Shown here: in pieces, positions 22,350-35,320 of the stretch | How positions within the stretch are numbered: the first letter of the stretch is position 1 | How the letters are laid out: each line of letters opens with the position of its first letter | Origin: Lasiosphaeria ovina | Taxonomy: Eukaryota > Ascomycota > Sordariomycetes > Sordariales > Lasiosphaeriaceae | Reading direction: 5' to 3' | Assembly (NCBI GenBank): GCA_033439765.1 | Contig: JAULSN010000004.1 | Location: 3,358,001-3,422,000, forward strand | Length of the DNA: 64,000 bases | Notes under the pieces: model-generated | The model's database searches: none | What the model saw: the letters and a program-made list of their open reading frames with translations, nothing else | Told to the model about the DNA's origin: nothing | Translations under genes and position numbers: made by a program

Positions 22350-25300
22350 CTGCTTTTCTTTTTGCCAGTCCTTGCATGTATCTATGCAATGAACACCGGG
22401 TTGGTTTGGTCTTCTTTTTTGTTTCTCTTTCATTTTCTACCGGGGGCCCGCCCAATCACTTAACCTCTCCCTCCCGTTCTGAAGCGCGCCTTAACAGACT
22501 TTATAAACACAAACAAAGACTCCACAACTGGAGCAGAATACAAAACCATCACACTCATTCACAGTTTCATGCAGTGTTTTCACTTGCCAGGGGGGAGCTC
22601 CTGACTGAACTTTAGCTTACCTAGCTACCACAGCTAAGTAGGTAGCTACCCCAAGGCGGCCGGCTCCGTGACGGCCCTCCCTCCCAGTGCCAGAAGCCAG
22701 AAGAAGCCAACAACGCTAGGCCTCCTGTCTCTGGGCCAGCCATCCTATCTTGCAAGCAAGCAAGCAAGCGAGCCCATGTGGTGGTGTGTGCACGTAGTAT
22801 TGGCCGCATCTGGCGACCCTCACTTATTGCTGGTCCGGATGGACCCTGGTATCGGCCATGAAAGCTACGCGCCTGAGGTCACCCATCATCCACGCCGCGT
22901 CCAAATCCAATATCGCATCTCTTCCTCTTTCGCATGGTTGGTCTCTTGCCTATTATTCCCATGGAAGGATTCTGCTACATACAAGCTTTCTGTTTCCCCA
23001 AGAAACCGGGACAGCCCCTCTTCTCCTTCTTCTCCGGATTATCAGTACCACCAGCAGACATATCAGAAGAAGAACGAGGTGGGGGCTGTAATATTGGATA
23101 TGTGCGTCTGAGGCCAGAACACAACAGACCAAAACCACCTGCAAGTGCGAACCAACAGCATCTGGCAACTGGATCAAGGCAAGTCTCGTCCGCGCGAAAT
23201 AAGGCCGCGTGAAATTGCCGACCTCCGTCATGCGACTCCACGGCGTAAAAGAGCTGCCGCGCATGTATCTGCTCTCTTTCGGGGCAGCCCTATCGTTGTC
23301 TAGACCTCCTCGTGCGGGTGTTGTTCCAGTTTGGGTTGTCGTCAAAATCGGCCCCCAACCTTGCCCACCAAACGAACGATTGTAGTTGCTGTACACTACA
23401 ACACCACACCAATCATGGGAGCTAATGTCCGGAAGGAACAGCGAGAAAGCGGGAGTTCCATTTGGGTTGTGGGAAGGATTTAACTCTCTCTCTCAAACGG
23501 GAACTTGCGGCGGCGGCGGCGGCGGCGGCGGGACCTCTCCGCCGCTGGTTCCTGCCGTTCAGATAAGGGCTATGCTATTTATGTGTTGCGGCGTAGGTTA
23601 TGGGGATTTGCGCCGTTCTGCACTTTGCAAGCTGTGAGATACTGTACGTGCCCGAGGTACTTGATCTGAACAGGGAGAGTATGGCCTTTGTTGGCTTGGC
23701 GAGAGAATGGAAGCGACAAGATGGGCGTAGGAATGTTTGCATCACCACCTCCTTACCTACCCACCTGCCTCCCTGCCTCCGCGCTTGAGAGAACCAACAG
23801 CGCCGTGAGCGCAAAACATGACTCGACAGAGGCCCCGTCGCCGCCGCGTTACACAACCTCTTGTTGAGCATCGCAGGGCCTGTGGTGAGGGTTTTCGCCA
23901 TCGCCGAAGGAATCGTTGAAACCAGCTTCCAGGTTACCACCACCACACACTGCCGCAGCCGTGTGTCCCGTGCCTGGGCAGGGCTGGGCATGGCAAGTTC
24001 CGGAAGCTTCTTTTCCCACAGCGTGCCATCGCTCCCTTGGCTTTTAGGCGCTGGGCCGCTGCTCAATTCATCAGAGACTGCAGCGCCTCAGCGGGTAAGT
24101 ACACGTACTAGTAGAGAGAGTGTGTTCCGTAAAAAGGGCTCGCTGACCTAACCTGGACCTGGACTTGGCTGGGAAGCTGCGAATGGCTGCACATCGCCAG
24201 TCCCAAGTCGGTAGGTAATAAGCGGGCGGGCCAATCAGCACGGGGGCGACCATGCCACTCCCGGCCTAGGCAGCTGCGTCTTGCTTGCATGTAAGCGCCC
24301 GCCCGAGGAAACATCACTCGGCCGCCCGACCATTCAGCGACTTTGGCTCCGCGAGACAAGGGAACCGGAAACCGCCGTCTTATTCTTGTCCCCCAAACGC
24401 TACGGAGGCCAGCCTGCGGGTTGCAGAGCATGGGCCAGCAAGCGGCGCTCTACCCAAGCTGCTGGGACTCTCTTGTCCGCTTATGAAGGCCAGAAGAGAG
24501 AACTAACGGGCCTCTCTGTGAGCCCGGCCTCGGCTGGATTGGCTTCCTCTTTGGCCGGACAGCTGCGCTGCTTGCCCTGCAATCGTCTGTCTGTCTGTAC
24601 TTACGATACTGTGCGGTTCCGCAGCAGGGTCAGACAAGGTGAGTTCACTGGGAAAGACCTGATTGAGGAGCAATAGCCGCATTCGCCAATTGGCAGCAGT
24701 TGTGGGGTGCCGTGCCCGCCCAAGCGCTCACCAGACGCCGTTCAACGGCGGTCTGGTCGTGATCGGTGCGGTGCAGTTGCTTGCAACGACAGATCTCTCT
24801 TCCCCGTCGGCCCACTACTGCCCGCCGCACCAGCCAGAACATGCCACCATGAGCCTCAGATAGACTGACAGACGACAGACCGTCGAGCTAACTTTCTTTC
24901 TCTCTCTCTCTCAGCCGCACTCAGGTCGGGGCTGTGTCTTTTATTTAGCAACTACCTCAAAATCCTTTTGCTGAACTGCTCCAAGCCCTTGACAGAGCCT
25001 TTGACAGAGCCTTTGACAGAGCCGCGAGAAGCAGTTATGCCTGGTGACTTGACGAGACTGGGTCGACGTTGAGATTCCTGCACGGCATGTCCCGGTGGGA
25101 TGGCGAGAAAGCCGACTGCGGGTGGGCGTAATCTTGATTGGCGCCTCCCCACCCCAGCGTCGCTCTCTCGTCCATGGCCAGCGGCAGCAGCACATTCGTG
25201 ATTGACACGCCGTCCGGATCCAGCACAAGCTCCTCCGCAATGGCAACCCACCCCCAATGCGGGCGGGCCTTGGCTCTCGACCGTCACCCCCCTCCCCCCC

Positions 25301-25976
25301 CCCCGGTGGTGGTCCCCCTTGGGTCCCCCTTGTCCCTGGCAGTCATGGTGCGGCGCATCACACTCTAGCACACCACTCAGGCTGGCAATCGACTTGGCTC
25401 AGTGGCTAACCCGTGCTGCGGGTTCTCCCTACCGCTTCGATAGTCGATACTTAGTAGAGCCGTATGCAGCTGCATCGGGAAATACTGTCGACATGGGCGG
25501 CACGAGATTGGCCGCCCCAAGAGCTCACCACTCGACGAGCCCGTGCGGCACCGTGCTCGAGTCCGCTCTCCATGTTGTGTGACGCGGGCCCAGAGGAAAC
25601 TTACATGTACCTCTGGCTTTCCCCCTCTTCTGCCGAGTCCAACATCGGCATTCTCATCCACCATCTTTCCTTTGCCATTCTTAGTTGCTTCGGCTCCTTT
25701 CCTTCGTTTCTCTTCTCTTCTCCACCAAAGACGCGGCAGGGCGGCGTTGACTTCGTTGTCCCCTGACCTGCTTTCCTCTCTCTTGGCCTTGGCTCTTTCC
25801 GCGTGACCTGGTGTCTCCTCAGTATCACTTACACACCTCGCCCTCTAATCGAACATCACCACTATCCGAATACCCCTTGGCTGGACCCGGGTTCCTTTTA
25901 TTGTCTCTTGTGTTTGCTATCCATCTCTCTATCGACATAACGGTCCTTAACATAATAATAACTACACACCGGCAAC
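22350..25976. other. Long intergenic region, no gene recognised
   Basis: 3.6 kb with only short, random-looking open frames on both strands. Low-complexity features are a GGC run at about 23508-23531, a 12-bp unit repeated about three times (24984-25023) and a near-pure C run at about 25287-25304. CT-rich DNA from about 25680 is typical of a fungal promoter and 5' UTR for the gene at 25977. Confidence 0.55.
24984..25023 (+). repeat. 12-bp tandem repeat, about 3 copies
   Basis: The unit GCCTTTGACAGA recurs with a 12-bp period; the first copy has C in place of one T. It is not in a recognised gene. Confidence 0.85.
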
Positions 25977-27673
25977 ATGGCTCCTCAAACAACAACCACC
26001 GCCAAGATGCTCACTCTCATTACCCTTCTCGTCACATCACCCCTCGCTCTCGCCCTCCAAGTAACGCCAAACTCGCCATGTTCATCAGTGTGTATGGACC
26101 AGCCTGACCTCGACCAGTCGGACCCCACCGCCTCAAACACAAAGAACTCGGACATTGTCTGCCAGGATGGTGCCCTCGCCAAAAGCGCCACAGGCACCAA
26201 GTGGCAGACGTGTATGACGTGCCTCCAGACAAGCACCTTCTCCAAGGGCGGCGAGACGGACCAGGGCTGGTTTCTCTGTAAGATGCATCCCAGGCACTCT
26301 GGTGTTTATGGGCTAGGCCGGCTAACCCTGCGGAACCAGACAACATGAGATATAGCGTTGCCTATTGCATCTTTGGATACCCCAACGCAACCGGCCTGGG
26401 ATCAAATCCATGCAGCACCTCGACGGCCTGCGGCCCTTTGCAAGACAGCATGCAATACGGTCTCGTCAAGCCAAACAACTTGGATTCGTATTCGTACTGC
26501 TCTGCCGGCGACGGCGAAGCAAAGGCTACGGGCGATTTTGAAAGGTGCGGGGCCTGTGTTACTGCCGACGGTAGCACCGACTACCTGGCCAACTGTAAGG
26601 AGATACGTCCCTCGGCATGAGCCCCTTCATCAGCTAACTCGGCGACTCTAGATGTTGTGGCCCTGGAAGCTGGCTGCCAGCAGCAGCCTGCCCCCGGCAA
26701 GCTTCTCGGCCTGAGCGGCACTGTCTTCACCCACGACCTCATCACCGTCGTTGACCCCTTGACTCTCAAGTCTGCGGACAGCGGCTCGGGCCTGTCGACA
26801 ACCGTTATTGTCGGCCTCGTCGTTGCCGGCGTGGCTCTGGTTCTGATCATTGCGGGGTGCGTTTTTATTTGCTGCCGCAGGCGGAAGAACAAGCGTGCCC
26901 GCATGAGCTCCGAAGCCGACTTTTACAACCGCTTCCGCCACCGGTCTTCTTTGTCCTTCAAGTGCCAAACACATATGGCCTCGCCCATCACCGAGGAGAT
27001 GCCCCACAGCGACATGATAGATGCTGTGTTCCAGTCGCAACAGCCAGGAGATCTTGGCCGGCGGTCGTCCGTCTGGAAAGCACATGATCCCGAAACCGCT
27101 TTCCAGGACATCACTCACGCCCCCGCCTACCCGCAACAAGAGTCTACCTTCCAGTTCAGCCACAGCGAGAAGGCGGGCCTTGCCAAGCAGGGTGGGATCG
27201 CGACGGCCGCGCTACCTCAGATCACTACCGACCTCCCTTCGCTGCCACCGCATGCTTACACGTCCCCCAAGGCCGTGTATTACAGCCCATCTGACATCAA
27301 GTCGCCAATGTCGGCCCTGTCGACACGGAGCACAACCGGCCTGCTGCCCGCCGTCCAGCCCTACGTCCCCGCAGACCACGGAATGCTCGCCACCCCTCAG
27401 GCGGGCAACACCTTCACACCACCAGCGGGCAGCGCCTTCACCAGCCCCGTTTCCGCCAGCCCCTCCAGCCCCTTGGTAAACAGCTACACGCGGCACGAGC
27501 CGAGGCGACAGCCGTCCATCAAGCTGAACCTGGACGTGAACATGCTGCCGCCGCCCGTGTCGCACAAGACCTCGCGGTACAGCTTCATCACGCGGAAGTC
27601 GCCCAGAACCCCGACAAGCCCTGCAGAGACCTGGGAGATCCAGACCACCTTTGCCGCGCCCCCGAAGAGGTGA
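25977..27673 (+). CDS. Cysteine-rich single-pass membrane protein, paralogue B
   Basis: Exons 25977-26277, 26340-26594 and 26652-27673 give 525 aa. The signal peptide covers about residues 11-27 (MLTLITLLVTSPLALALQ). The ectodomain contains PCSSVCMD, IVCQDG, WQTCMTCLQTSTF, FLYNMRYSVAYC, ACGPLQD, CGACV and YVVALEAGCQQQP. A transmembrane helix lies at about residues 237-258 with CCRRRKNKR as stop-transfer. The tail of about 260 residues is Ser/Pro/Thr-rich. Cysteine spacing, topology, and the first intron's position and phase (both interrupt the Tyr codon of LYN) match the protein at 13083-14830. Function is unknown to me; a cell-surface or cell-wall sensor role is inference from architecture only. 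Confidence 0.82.
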
Positions 27674-29105
27674 TGAGGCACTTGGCTTGCCCACTACTTC
27701 CTGTCTGCATTTCTGTTTCCACTTTGTTTCCCTGCGTCTAATATACCCCGAAATGATGCGCGTCGCCGCGTGCTCTCACTCTTCCTTTCCTTTTTATTCT
27801 TTTTGCCCACTTCACATGTAAACTAGGTATGCCCACTGGCTGTTTACTTATGGGGCTTTTTTTTTCCTTCTTTATTGTCATGGCGAAACGATTTATACTT
27901 TTTTCTCTTCTTCTTTTTGGCGGGAAATAGCGCCCTTGATGGAGATTAGGGGCGGCTTTTTTGCTGTGGTAGTGGAAATTGGGAGTTTTAGGCGCCTGGA
28001 AGATGTGTGACGGGTCCAAAAAGGGGTTCGAGGCGAGGACCAACCAACCATGAAGATTTATTTACCGACGCCACGCAGATGAATCACGTTGTAGATGTCT
28101 GTGGATAATAATGAAGAGAAAGAAAGAAGAAACAAAGTCAAACATGACATACATCATGGTGCCATTTTATCTGTGCGTCTGTGAGCCTGAGCCCGAGCCT
28201 GTGAGCATTTTTCCATGTTCCGTGTTCTCCCTACGCTGCCAGGCAGTCGGCTACTGCGCTCGAGAGATCGGCGATATACATCCCTCGAATGAAAGTGCGC
28301 AGCTTGCTATTTAGCTTGAGTTCCGGCCACTCCTCTAGCTCGTTTAAACACTCGCGCGGGCTATAGTGGCGGTCGCAGCGGTATATGATATTTGATATAT
28401 ATATATACATGTATGATGTGATGTGATGCTGTGGCCTTGGATCCAGACAGAGCGACAAAGAAAAACGCGATATGAATTTGGGTATAATTGAATTTATTCT
28501 CTTCTGTTTCCTTTTGACCTAGAAACCGTTCTTCCTCATCTCCCTAGCTGTGTGTGAGAGAGTGCGGGAGTATGCGGCAAGTTGATATGAATTTTCAACG
28601 GATTTGATACAGGCGAGAGCAACCCTAAACGCCACAACAGGTCAGACAATTTGGCCTGAGACACGAATAGACAGATACGTAGGTAGGAACAAAAGGAGAA
28701 GAAGAGGAAAAAAAGTATTTGGTGGGAGGAGGGATAATATATATATAAGTTTTATCTCTCTCTCTATCTCTTTCTTCGTTCGTTCGCAGGCGATTGGTTA
28801 AACCACAAACCCGCCCCCGTCCCTCCCCCCCACCAGGGCTTCGAACCCAGCTTTGCCAACTTAGCTGCCAACCAGCCAGCCAGTTGATAGTACTATCGAA
28901 TATGACAAACGTGCATTCATTCATTTTCTTGCTTTGTCCGAGTGCCTGGTCTTTGTCTTTCCACCGCACATCAATTCGTCTCATGTTAAAGATGTCGCAT
29001 CCCAACATCTCTCACTCTCTCTGTTCCTCTCTCTTCCACTAAATATAAAAAGGCTTTTTTTCGCCTTGTCACGCCTCCTCCGCCCACCCACAAAACCAAA
29101 CCGCC
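27674..29105. other. Intergenic region between convergent genes
   Basis: Contains the two 3' ends, rich in T and A tracts (e.g. 27860-27915). No open frame with coding character. A TTCGAA-containing stretch near 28850 resembles a tRNA T-arm but no tRNA folds around it. Confidence 0.65.
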
Positions 29106-32100
29106 TCACGAGAACCCCTGTATCAGATCCATCTGGTCGCGGAGGAAGGGCCGGTCGGCGTCGAGACGGTCCATCGTCTCGCGCAGCTCGCGGAGCATGT
29201 TCTGGGTTTGCTCCACCATTGCATTCGTCTCCGCCGTGCCTATTGGCGGCGGCTGTAGCAGCAATGGTGATGCCGCCGGCGCTACCCTCTTCTTCTTTGC
29301 CGACGAAGGCGAGGAGAAGCCGGTCTCGGCCTCATCATCGCGCATATCTTCGTCGTCGTCAGGGGCGCCGGGCGAGCCCCGCTTCCGCTTGGCTCCTCCG
29401 TTCTCTCTCCCCCTAGGAGACACAGACGGGAGGGGACCATTGCTAGACCGAGAATCTCGGCCGACGCTGTGTCGATAATCGTTGTAGATATTCGGAATCT
29501 TGAGCCGAGCGAGTCTCAGCTGCAAGCTCGATGGCGTTGCATTGCCGCCGTCGCCGCGATCCTCCGAGTCGTTGTCTTCGTTGTCTAGAGTTGGATCGGC
29601 AAGCAGTCCGTGCGCCCCATTGCTCTTGGTCCGCTTGCCGTCTTTCACGGCGTTGGCGATGGCTTCTGGGAGCCATTGGCCGTCGGGCATGGGGACGAGC
29701 CCACGGGCCCGCAGATCCCAGTGCCTCGACTTGTAGCCGTTGGCCTTGCCGAGCGATTTGCGCTTCGGGTCCCTTTCGTCATCCGAGGATTCCTCGGCCA
29801 GGCGTTTTCGCGAGAAGTTTGTCGTCTTGGGTACGGCTGGAAGGGACTGGCGGAACTGTGACGAGCCGTTGACGGAGCTGTTCACGGACCTGCCCGCAGA
29901 GGTGCTCCTCCGGGCGTCGAGGCCAAACTTCTCTCGCAGCGACCGGGTCTTCCACCCATCCTGCTTGCTGACGCTGCTCTCACGAGACTCCGGTTGTCGT
30001 CCTCGGATCGAGCTTCTCTTGGCTGGGACGAGTTCCAGTTCCGATGCGGGATACCGGAACGAGGCAGAGACGGGTCCATCGTTCTCGGCTTCCTTTGCGA
30101 CACGCTGGGCAACGGCTCTTTCGTTGCGCAGCCCGCTGAAAATGCCGCTCGCTAGAAGTTGCTCCTCGACGCTTTGCCGCCGCTCTGCGACGCTGCTTCG
30201 CCGCTCCGAGGCCATCGCGCTGAGACGGTAGCCGTATGCTTCCAGTTTCCTCCTTTCGGCTCTTTTTGCCTCCTTTTCGGCGCGCTCCGCGTCCTCCTTC
30301 TTCTTCTGCTGCAAAACGCGCTCTTGCGCCCGATACGCGCGCATCTTCTCCTTCCCTTCTCGCAGGATACGCGCCCTGGCCTTCTCCCTGGCGTTTCGCT
30401 GCCACCTATAAAAGTACTTGACGCGAAGATTGTAGACCTGGAATTTCCGGGCCTCTTGCCAAGACTTGTCGTCTTGCTCCTTCCGCTTCCGGTCTTCCTC
30501 GTCTTTGCGGAACTTTTCAAATACATCCGCCACAAGATCATGGACAGTTGTATCGATGAACTGTTCCATCAGACCGCCGTCACCCGTGACGAACCAGTTG
30601 GTGAACTTGCCCAATGGATCTGCCTCTCTAGGCGTCTGCTGTGCAGGAACAGCTGGGAAGGTTGGCTGAGCTGGCTGGGCGGGTTGGGGCAGAAAAGGTG
30701 TACTCTTGCTCTGAGGGAGGGTCTGGGTAGGCGTAGTTGGAAACCCAGGTGTTGGAAACACAGGTCCAGCCACAGCAGATGAATTGATCTTCGGCGTTGG
30801 GGGGAGCACAGAACCCTGGAACAAGCTTGGCAGTGGCTCGCTTGGCGGTGTCAACACGACTGCAGGGACCGCCGGCGACTGACTTGGGATCAGACTGGTA
30901 GATTTTTTTGGCGCGGCATTCTCGGATGCTGCTGCGCCAGTAGAGGATGGGGAGCTCGAGCTCCCAGAATCCGAACTCAGGATCGAAGCTGGTTTGTCTG
31001 ATAGGCCGAAAGGTTTGGTCGGGACGGTATCCGAGGGTTTCCCAGGGAAAATGGTCGCCGGGGTCGTCTTCGGTGCGCCACCGTTGACCTCCGAGACTGG
31101 AGCGGAAGGCCAGGCTGGTGCCGGCTCTTCGGCAATCTTGGGAGGAGGCAGGGCTGGTGTTGCGCTAGGGGCAGCCTTGAGGAAAGAAAAGGCGCCTGGA
31201 GCCGGAGGCACAGATATAGGGGTAGATATATCCTGTGCTGGTGGAGGAGCGGTCGATGGCCCGCTTGTTGTTTGAGGGACCGAGGCTTGCCCAAGGCCGA
31301 AGGTGGATTTAGGAGTTTCCGTATTTGCCTGAGTCTGCCCAAGGCCGAAGATGGGCTTTAGAGTTTCTATATTTGCCTGGGTCTTCCCGAAGCCGAAGGT
31401 GGGTGTTTGGGCTATTGTTGAAGCCGTTGCTGCATTTGCCTGAGTCTGCACAGAGCCAAATATGGGTGCCGGAGTTGTTGAAGAAGTCACTGGGAGAGCT
31501 ACGTTCTCCTTTGGAAGGGGAGCTGGCGCTGGCGAAAGTGCAGGAGGTTGACTAGAAGTGGCAAAAGCGCTGCTCGCCGCCTGGGCTGGCGTGATACCTT
31601 GACCGAAGGCTGAGGGTGTGCTGGACGGACCAGCAGCAGCGCTTTGGAAACTTGGAAATGCAGGTGCTGTGGCCTTTGGCGCTGGCGAAGGCGCAGGAGG
31701 TTGGCTAGGAGTTGTAGAAGCGCTGCTCGCCGCCTGGGCTGGTGTAGTACCTTGGCCGAAGGCTGTCAGTCCAGCAGCAGCGCTTTGAAAACTCGGAAAT
31801 GCAGGCGCTGTGGCCTTTGGCGCTGGCGTCTCGGCCGGCACTGCGGGTGGTGATATCCCGCTGGGAGTGTCCTTGCTAGTACCCGCAAGAGGTGGGGGAC
31901 TTGGGGTAATTGTCCACACCCTCGAATCTTCGCTCGTCTGCGAGGGTACAGGGGAAGAAATGCCATCAACCGCGGGCGCTCTGGCGACAAATAGATCATC
32001 GGTGCTGTCTTCATCGTCCCTGGTCTCATTTGCCTCGTCGTAGATGGTGTTGTAAATCACGTAAGGCAAAGACTGTCCGTTGCGTTTTCGCTCGACAAGT

Positions 32101-34311
32101 TTGTATGAGTATGCCTGCGTTACTCTGGGCGATGGTACATATTTCCGTCTGTCGTTGAGAAGAAGATATGGCTCCGGGACGGGATCTTTGCCCTCGGGGA
32201 CCCAAGTCGAGAATTCGAAGCTGTGCAGCTTGGCAAACTCAACCGCCTCCTCGTCCGTGTCGAACCTCAGCATCTTGTTCAGATCCGAGGCCGTGATGGT
32301 GCGAGGAGCGTCTCGGGGACGCGCATAAGCCTTGACGAGGTTCTTCAGGATACACTGCCGCACTGAAGTGAAGTGCACTTCGGCAATGCATGCCATCGTG
32401 TAGGACACCGTGCAGTCCTCGACAATTGAGAAGTAGTTGGTGAAGGCCGTGTCAGCCAGCGTGGTCATGCGACGTGGCTTGATGGGCCCTTTCGGCTCCC
32501 GGACGTCTTCCATTGCCTGGATGAGCGAGAATGCCGTCTGGACCTCTCGGGACCCGAACCAGTACTCCTTTCCCCAGGCGGGAATCCTCTTTGCTATAGA
32601 AGGATCGCCAGCGTTGAGAAGGAGATAGTATGCCCGGAATTCTGGCTCATTTTTGCAGGTGACGCGCTTCTCGCGGCACTCGTCGTATGCTTCAACCAGG
32701 GATAGGATGGTCCTGCCCAGCTGCTCGACTTCTTGCCTCTGGTCGAAATCGCTGCTGGCAAAACCCTTCCGGGACAGGAGATGGAGGGCACTGGCGTGAA
32801 AGCGCGTGATGGTCTCAAAGCAATGAACCAACTCCTTCATCTCTTCGGGCGACTTTTGCGAATGAAACGTAAAGTCTCGGCGAACTCCCCTAGTTCGGTC
32901 CCACAGGAAGTTGTGCATCGACGGCAGGTTGGCGTCTGACTGAAGGAGGTCGTTGAACAGATAGTCCGTCGTCTTTCGTAGGGCAGCAAATGTGCGGACA
33001 TCCATCGGCAGTGGGGCCTCCTGGCCAGCAGCAGATCGGCCGAACTTCTTGACCATCCGTGAGGGCTCTGCCCATAGTGCCATTGCAGCGCCGTGAGGGG
33101 CCTTTTCTTCTGTCTTGACGTCGAACTCGGCGATGCGCGAAACCTGCTCAAACTCCGGACACATTTCCTCGCAGATGCCTTTGAAGGGAAGAGCATCTTC
33201 AAGCTTCCGCCTCTTCTCAGGGTCGTCAATGTACTCTACCTTTCGGAGAGACTCGTACACCTTGGCGCGATACTTCTTATACTGCTCCTTTAACGACTCG
33301 ATAGGGCCGCGCTTATCGGGGTTGCCAGGCTCGGCCGGCCATGACGGAGGGTTGAGGCGCTCTTTACGAAGGTGGCCAATTATCTTGTTGGCGTAGTTGA
33401 AAGCGAATTCGGAGAGCTGCTTGCTCCGCTGCGACGGCTCCTTCAGCGGGCCCTTGGATTCAACGACGCCGGGCCTGCTCGCGCGCGGTTGGTTTCGCTC
33501 AGGTTGGTCTTGCGCTTGGTTTCGTTCAGGTTGGTCGCGGGCTTGGTTTCGCCCAGGTTGGTTACGGGGTTGGCTTCGCTCATGTTGGTCGAACGGTTTG
33601 TTCTTGCCGCGAGATCCTCGTCGCGCCATTGCTTCTGAGGGGAGTGGTACGGGTGCGGTTTCTGGGAGTTCAATCAGCGGCTGAGGTTCAAGCGGTGGCA
33701 GGTTTCTGGGTGACTCTACCTGTAGCTGGTCCTGCGGAGAAGGGGTTGTGGGCAGCCTGTGGTGACTGCGCACGAGGTTGGCTCGCAAAGCCGGGCGCTT
33801 TCTGGAAAGGAGAGAATTGAGCACTTGGAGGGAATTGGTTCTGTATCCGCGGAGACGGCGATCTGGAAGGTTGTTTTGGTGCTCCGAAAGGATTGTGCTT
33901 CTGCGGAGGTGCAAATGAAGGCGCATGTGCAGAAGGTTGTGAGGGAGCGAAGTGGGGGGGCCTCGCGAGAGAGTTTTGTAGTTGCGAAAGATGCCCCGCA
34001 CCAGCAGCAGAAGCACCGGCACCAGCAGCAGCGAAGGGTGGTGGCGCGGTGCCGAAGGGATTCTGAGGTGAGGGTGAGGTTCGTTGACTTGTCGCGGCGG
34101 GGAGGGGAGCTGAAGCTTGCGGGGACCCAAAGGGGTTGCTGAACCCTGCTCCTCTCGATGACGGTCTGCTGGTGTTGGCATTTCCAGCAAAGGATGCTTG
34201 TCCAAAGGGCGTCGCAGGCGAGAAGAGTGGTTTCGCGAACGGGTTAGGTTGTGGTGTCGCGAATGCCTGTGAGGGAGGGGCCCCGAAGGGGTTGTTAACG
34301 GGTGCCGCCAT
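29106..34311 (-). CDS. SAC3: Sac3/GANP family mRNA-export scaffold (TREX-2)
   Basis: Exons 34311-33720 and 33661-29106 (58-nt intron, acceptor in ACTCCCAG, phase 1) encode 1715 aa. Sac3 is the scaffold of TREX-2 at the nuclear pore, linking transcription to mRNA export. The N-terminus (1 to about 200) is rich in NPFG motifs, as expected for contact with the export receptor. A basic Gln/Asn/Arg repeat (about 215-245) follows. The Sac3/GANP helical domain begins near residue 356 (FKGICEEMCPEFEQ) and runs to about 690. A long Ser/Pro/Ala linker contains FGQG and FGLGQ repeats. A highly charged long helix (about 1245-1350) includes VKYFYRWQRNAR, which resembles the Cdc31/Sus1-binding CID helix. 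The Lys/Arg-rich C-terminus is disordered. The protein is longer than yeast Sac3 (1301 aa), mainly through linkers. Confidence 0.9.
31540..31840 (-). repeat. Internal tandem duplication in the SAC3 linker
   Basis: Two nearly identical coding blocks of about 50 codons lie head to tail, each containing APAFPSFQSAAAG, then AFGQG and TPAQAASSA. Next to them (about 31270-31440) three shorter FGLGQTQAN-type units repeat with a period near 20 codons. Confidence 0.85.
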
Positions 34312-35320
34312 GGTCGTCAGGGTATGGCATTGGAGTCGCTGGGAGTCCTGGGGGTGATGGACGGGCGAGGCAGAAGTGATGGGAAGGTGAGGCAATGGTG
34401 AGAATGTCGTCGCGTCGCAAGACGGTTACGCGGCGGCGGCTCGGCGCGCACGCGGATGATGCTTTACCTATGACAAGTCGGGGGCGGCGACGACGACGGG
34501 GTCGAGACGAGAACGGGACGGAAGGTCGCGACGTCGGTGTCGGTAGTGGCGCACACAGAACTACAGCATTTTGTCCAACCCAGGTTGCTTGCCGGTCGAC
34601 GACCAAGACAACTCATCCACGAAGCGAAGCACGGAATGCCGACCTGTTCAGACGGGCTTGTTCAGCACGGGCTCAATTGCTTCTTTGTCGCATTCACCTC
34701 AACTTCGGATTCTGCCCATGGGGCGGTCAACAGCTAAAAGTGATGCCCAGGTGCCCCACATGACCAGAGCCTAGCTCGCGACGTTCCTACTGGATGTCTT
34801 TTGGGCGCCAAGGCCCTTTCTGCCCAATGGTGCGCGTCAAAGGCCCAAGCTTCCCCACCAGCGGCACAACGGCCAGCGGGGGTTTGAACTTTGAACTTTT
34901 GAAGGAACGGAGCGCTCGCCCTGAATTGAGTCGTCAAAAAGATGAAAGTTCCATTTCATGTCGTTATCTTCAAATATGTATCCGCACCCTAAAAATTGCC
35001 GATAAGTTTCCAATTACATCTTCCAAATAAACAGCACAAGAAAGAATAACGAAGCGAAGCCAATTTTCAAGTAAAACTTAACAGGACGAATCCAAGGTCC
35101 GCATGTCTCTTGTCAAGAGCGAGTATACGGTTTTCTGGCACAAAGCACTGCGTACCTGTCTTTGTGAGACAACAAAGGTGAATACGGATAGATAGCAGAG
35201 TTACAATAGATACAGAGTAGCAGACAAAATGGTTCACGCAGGGCACAACCACGTGGTCAAACAAGGTATGTACAATCAAGGCATGTTGCGGAACAAAGCG
35301 TTTTCTGGGCATTGTGACTG
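34312..35320. other. Intergenic region, SAC3 promoter side
   Basis: Upstream flank of SAC3 and 3' flank of the methyltransferase gene at 35321. Open frames are short and unremarkable. Confidence 0.6.

Noticed and set aside
28830..28885. Possible minus-strand tRNA T-arm (GGGTTCGAAGCCC)
   Set aside because: The T-stem is imperfect and no D-arm, anticodon arm or acceptor stem can be folded around it.
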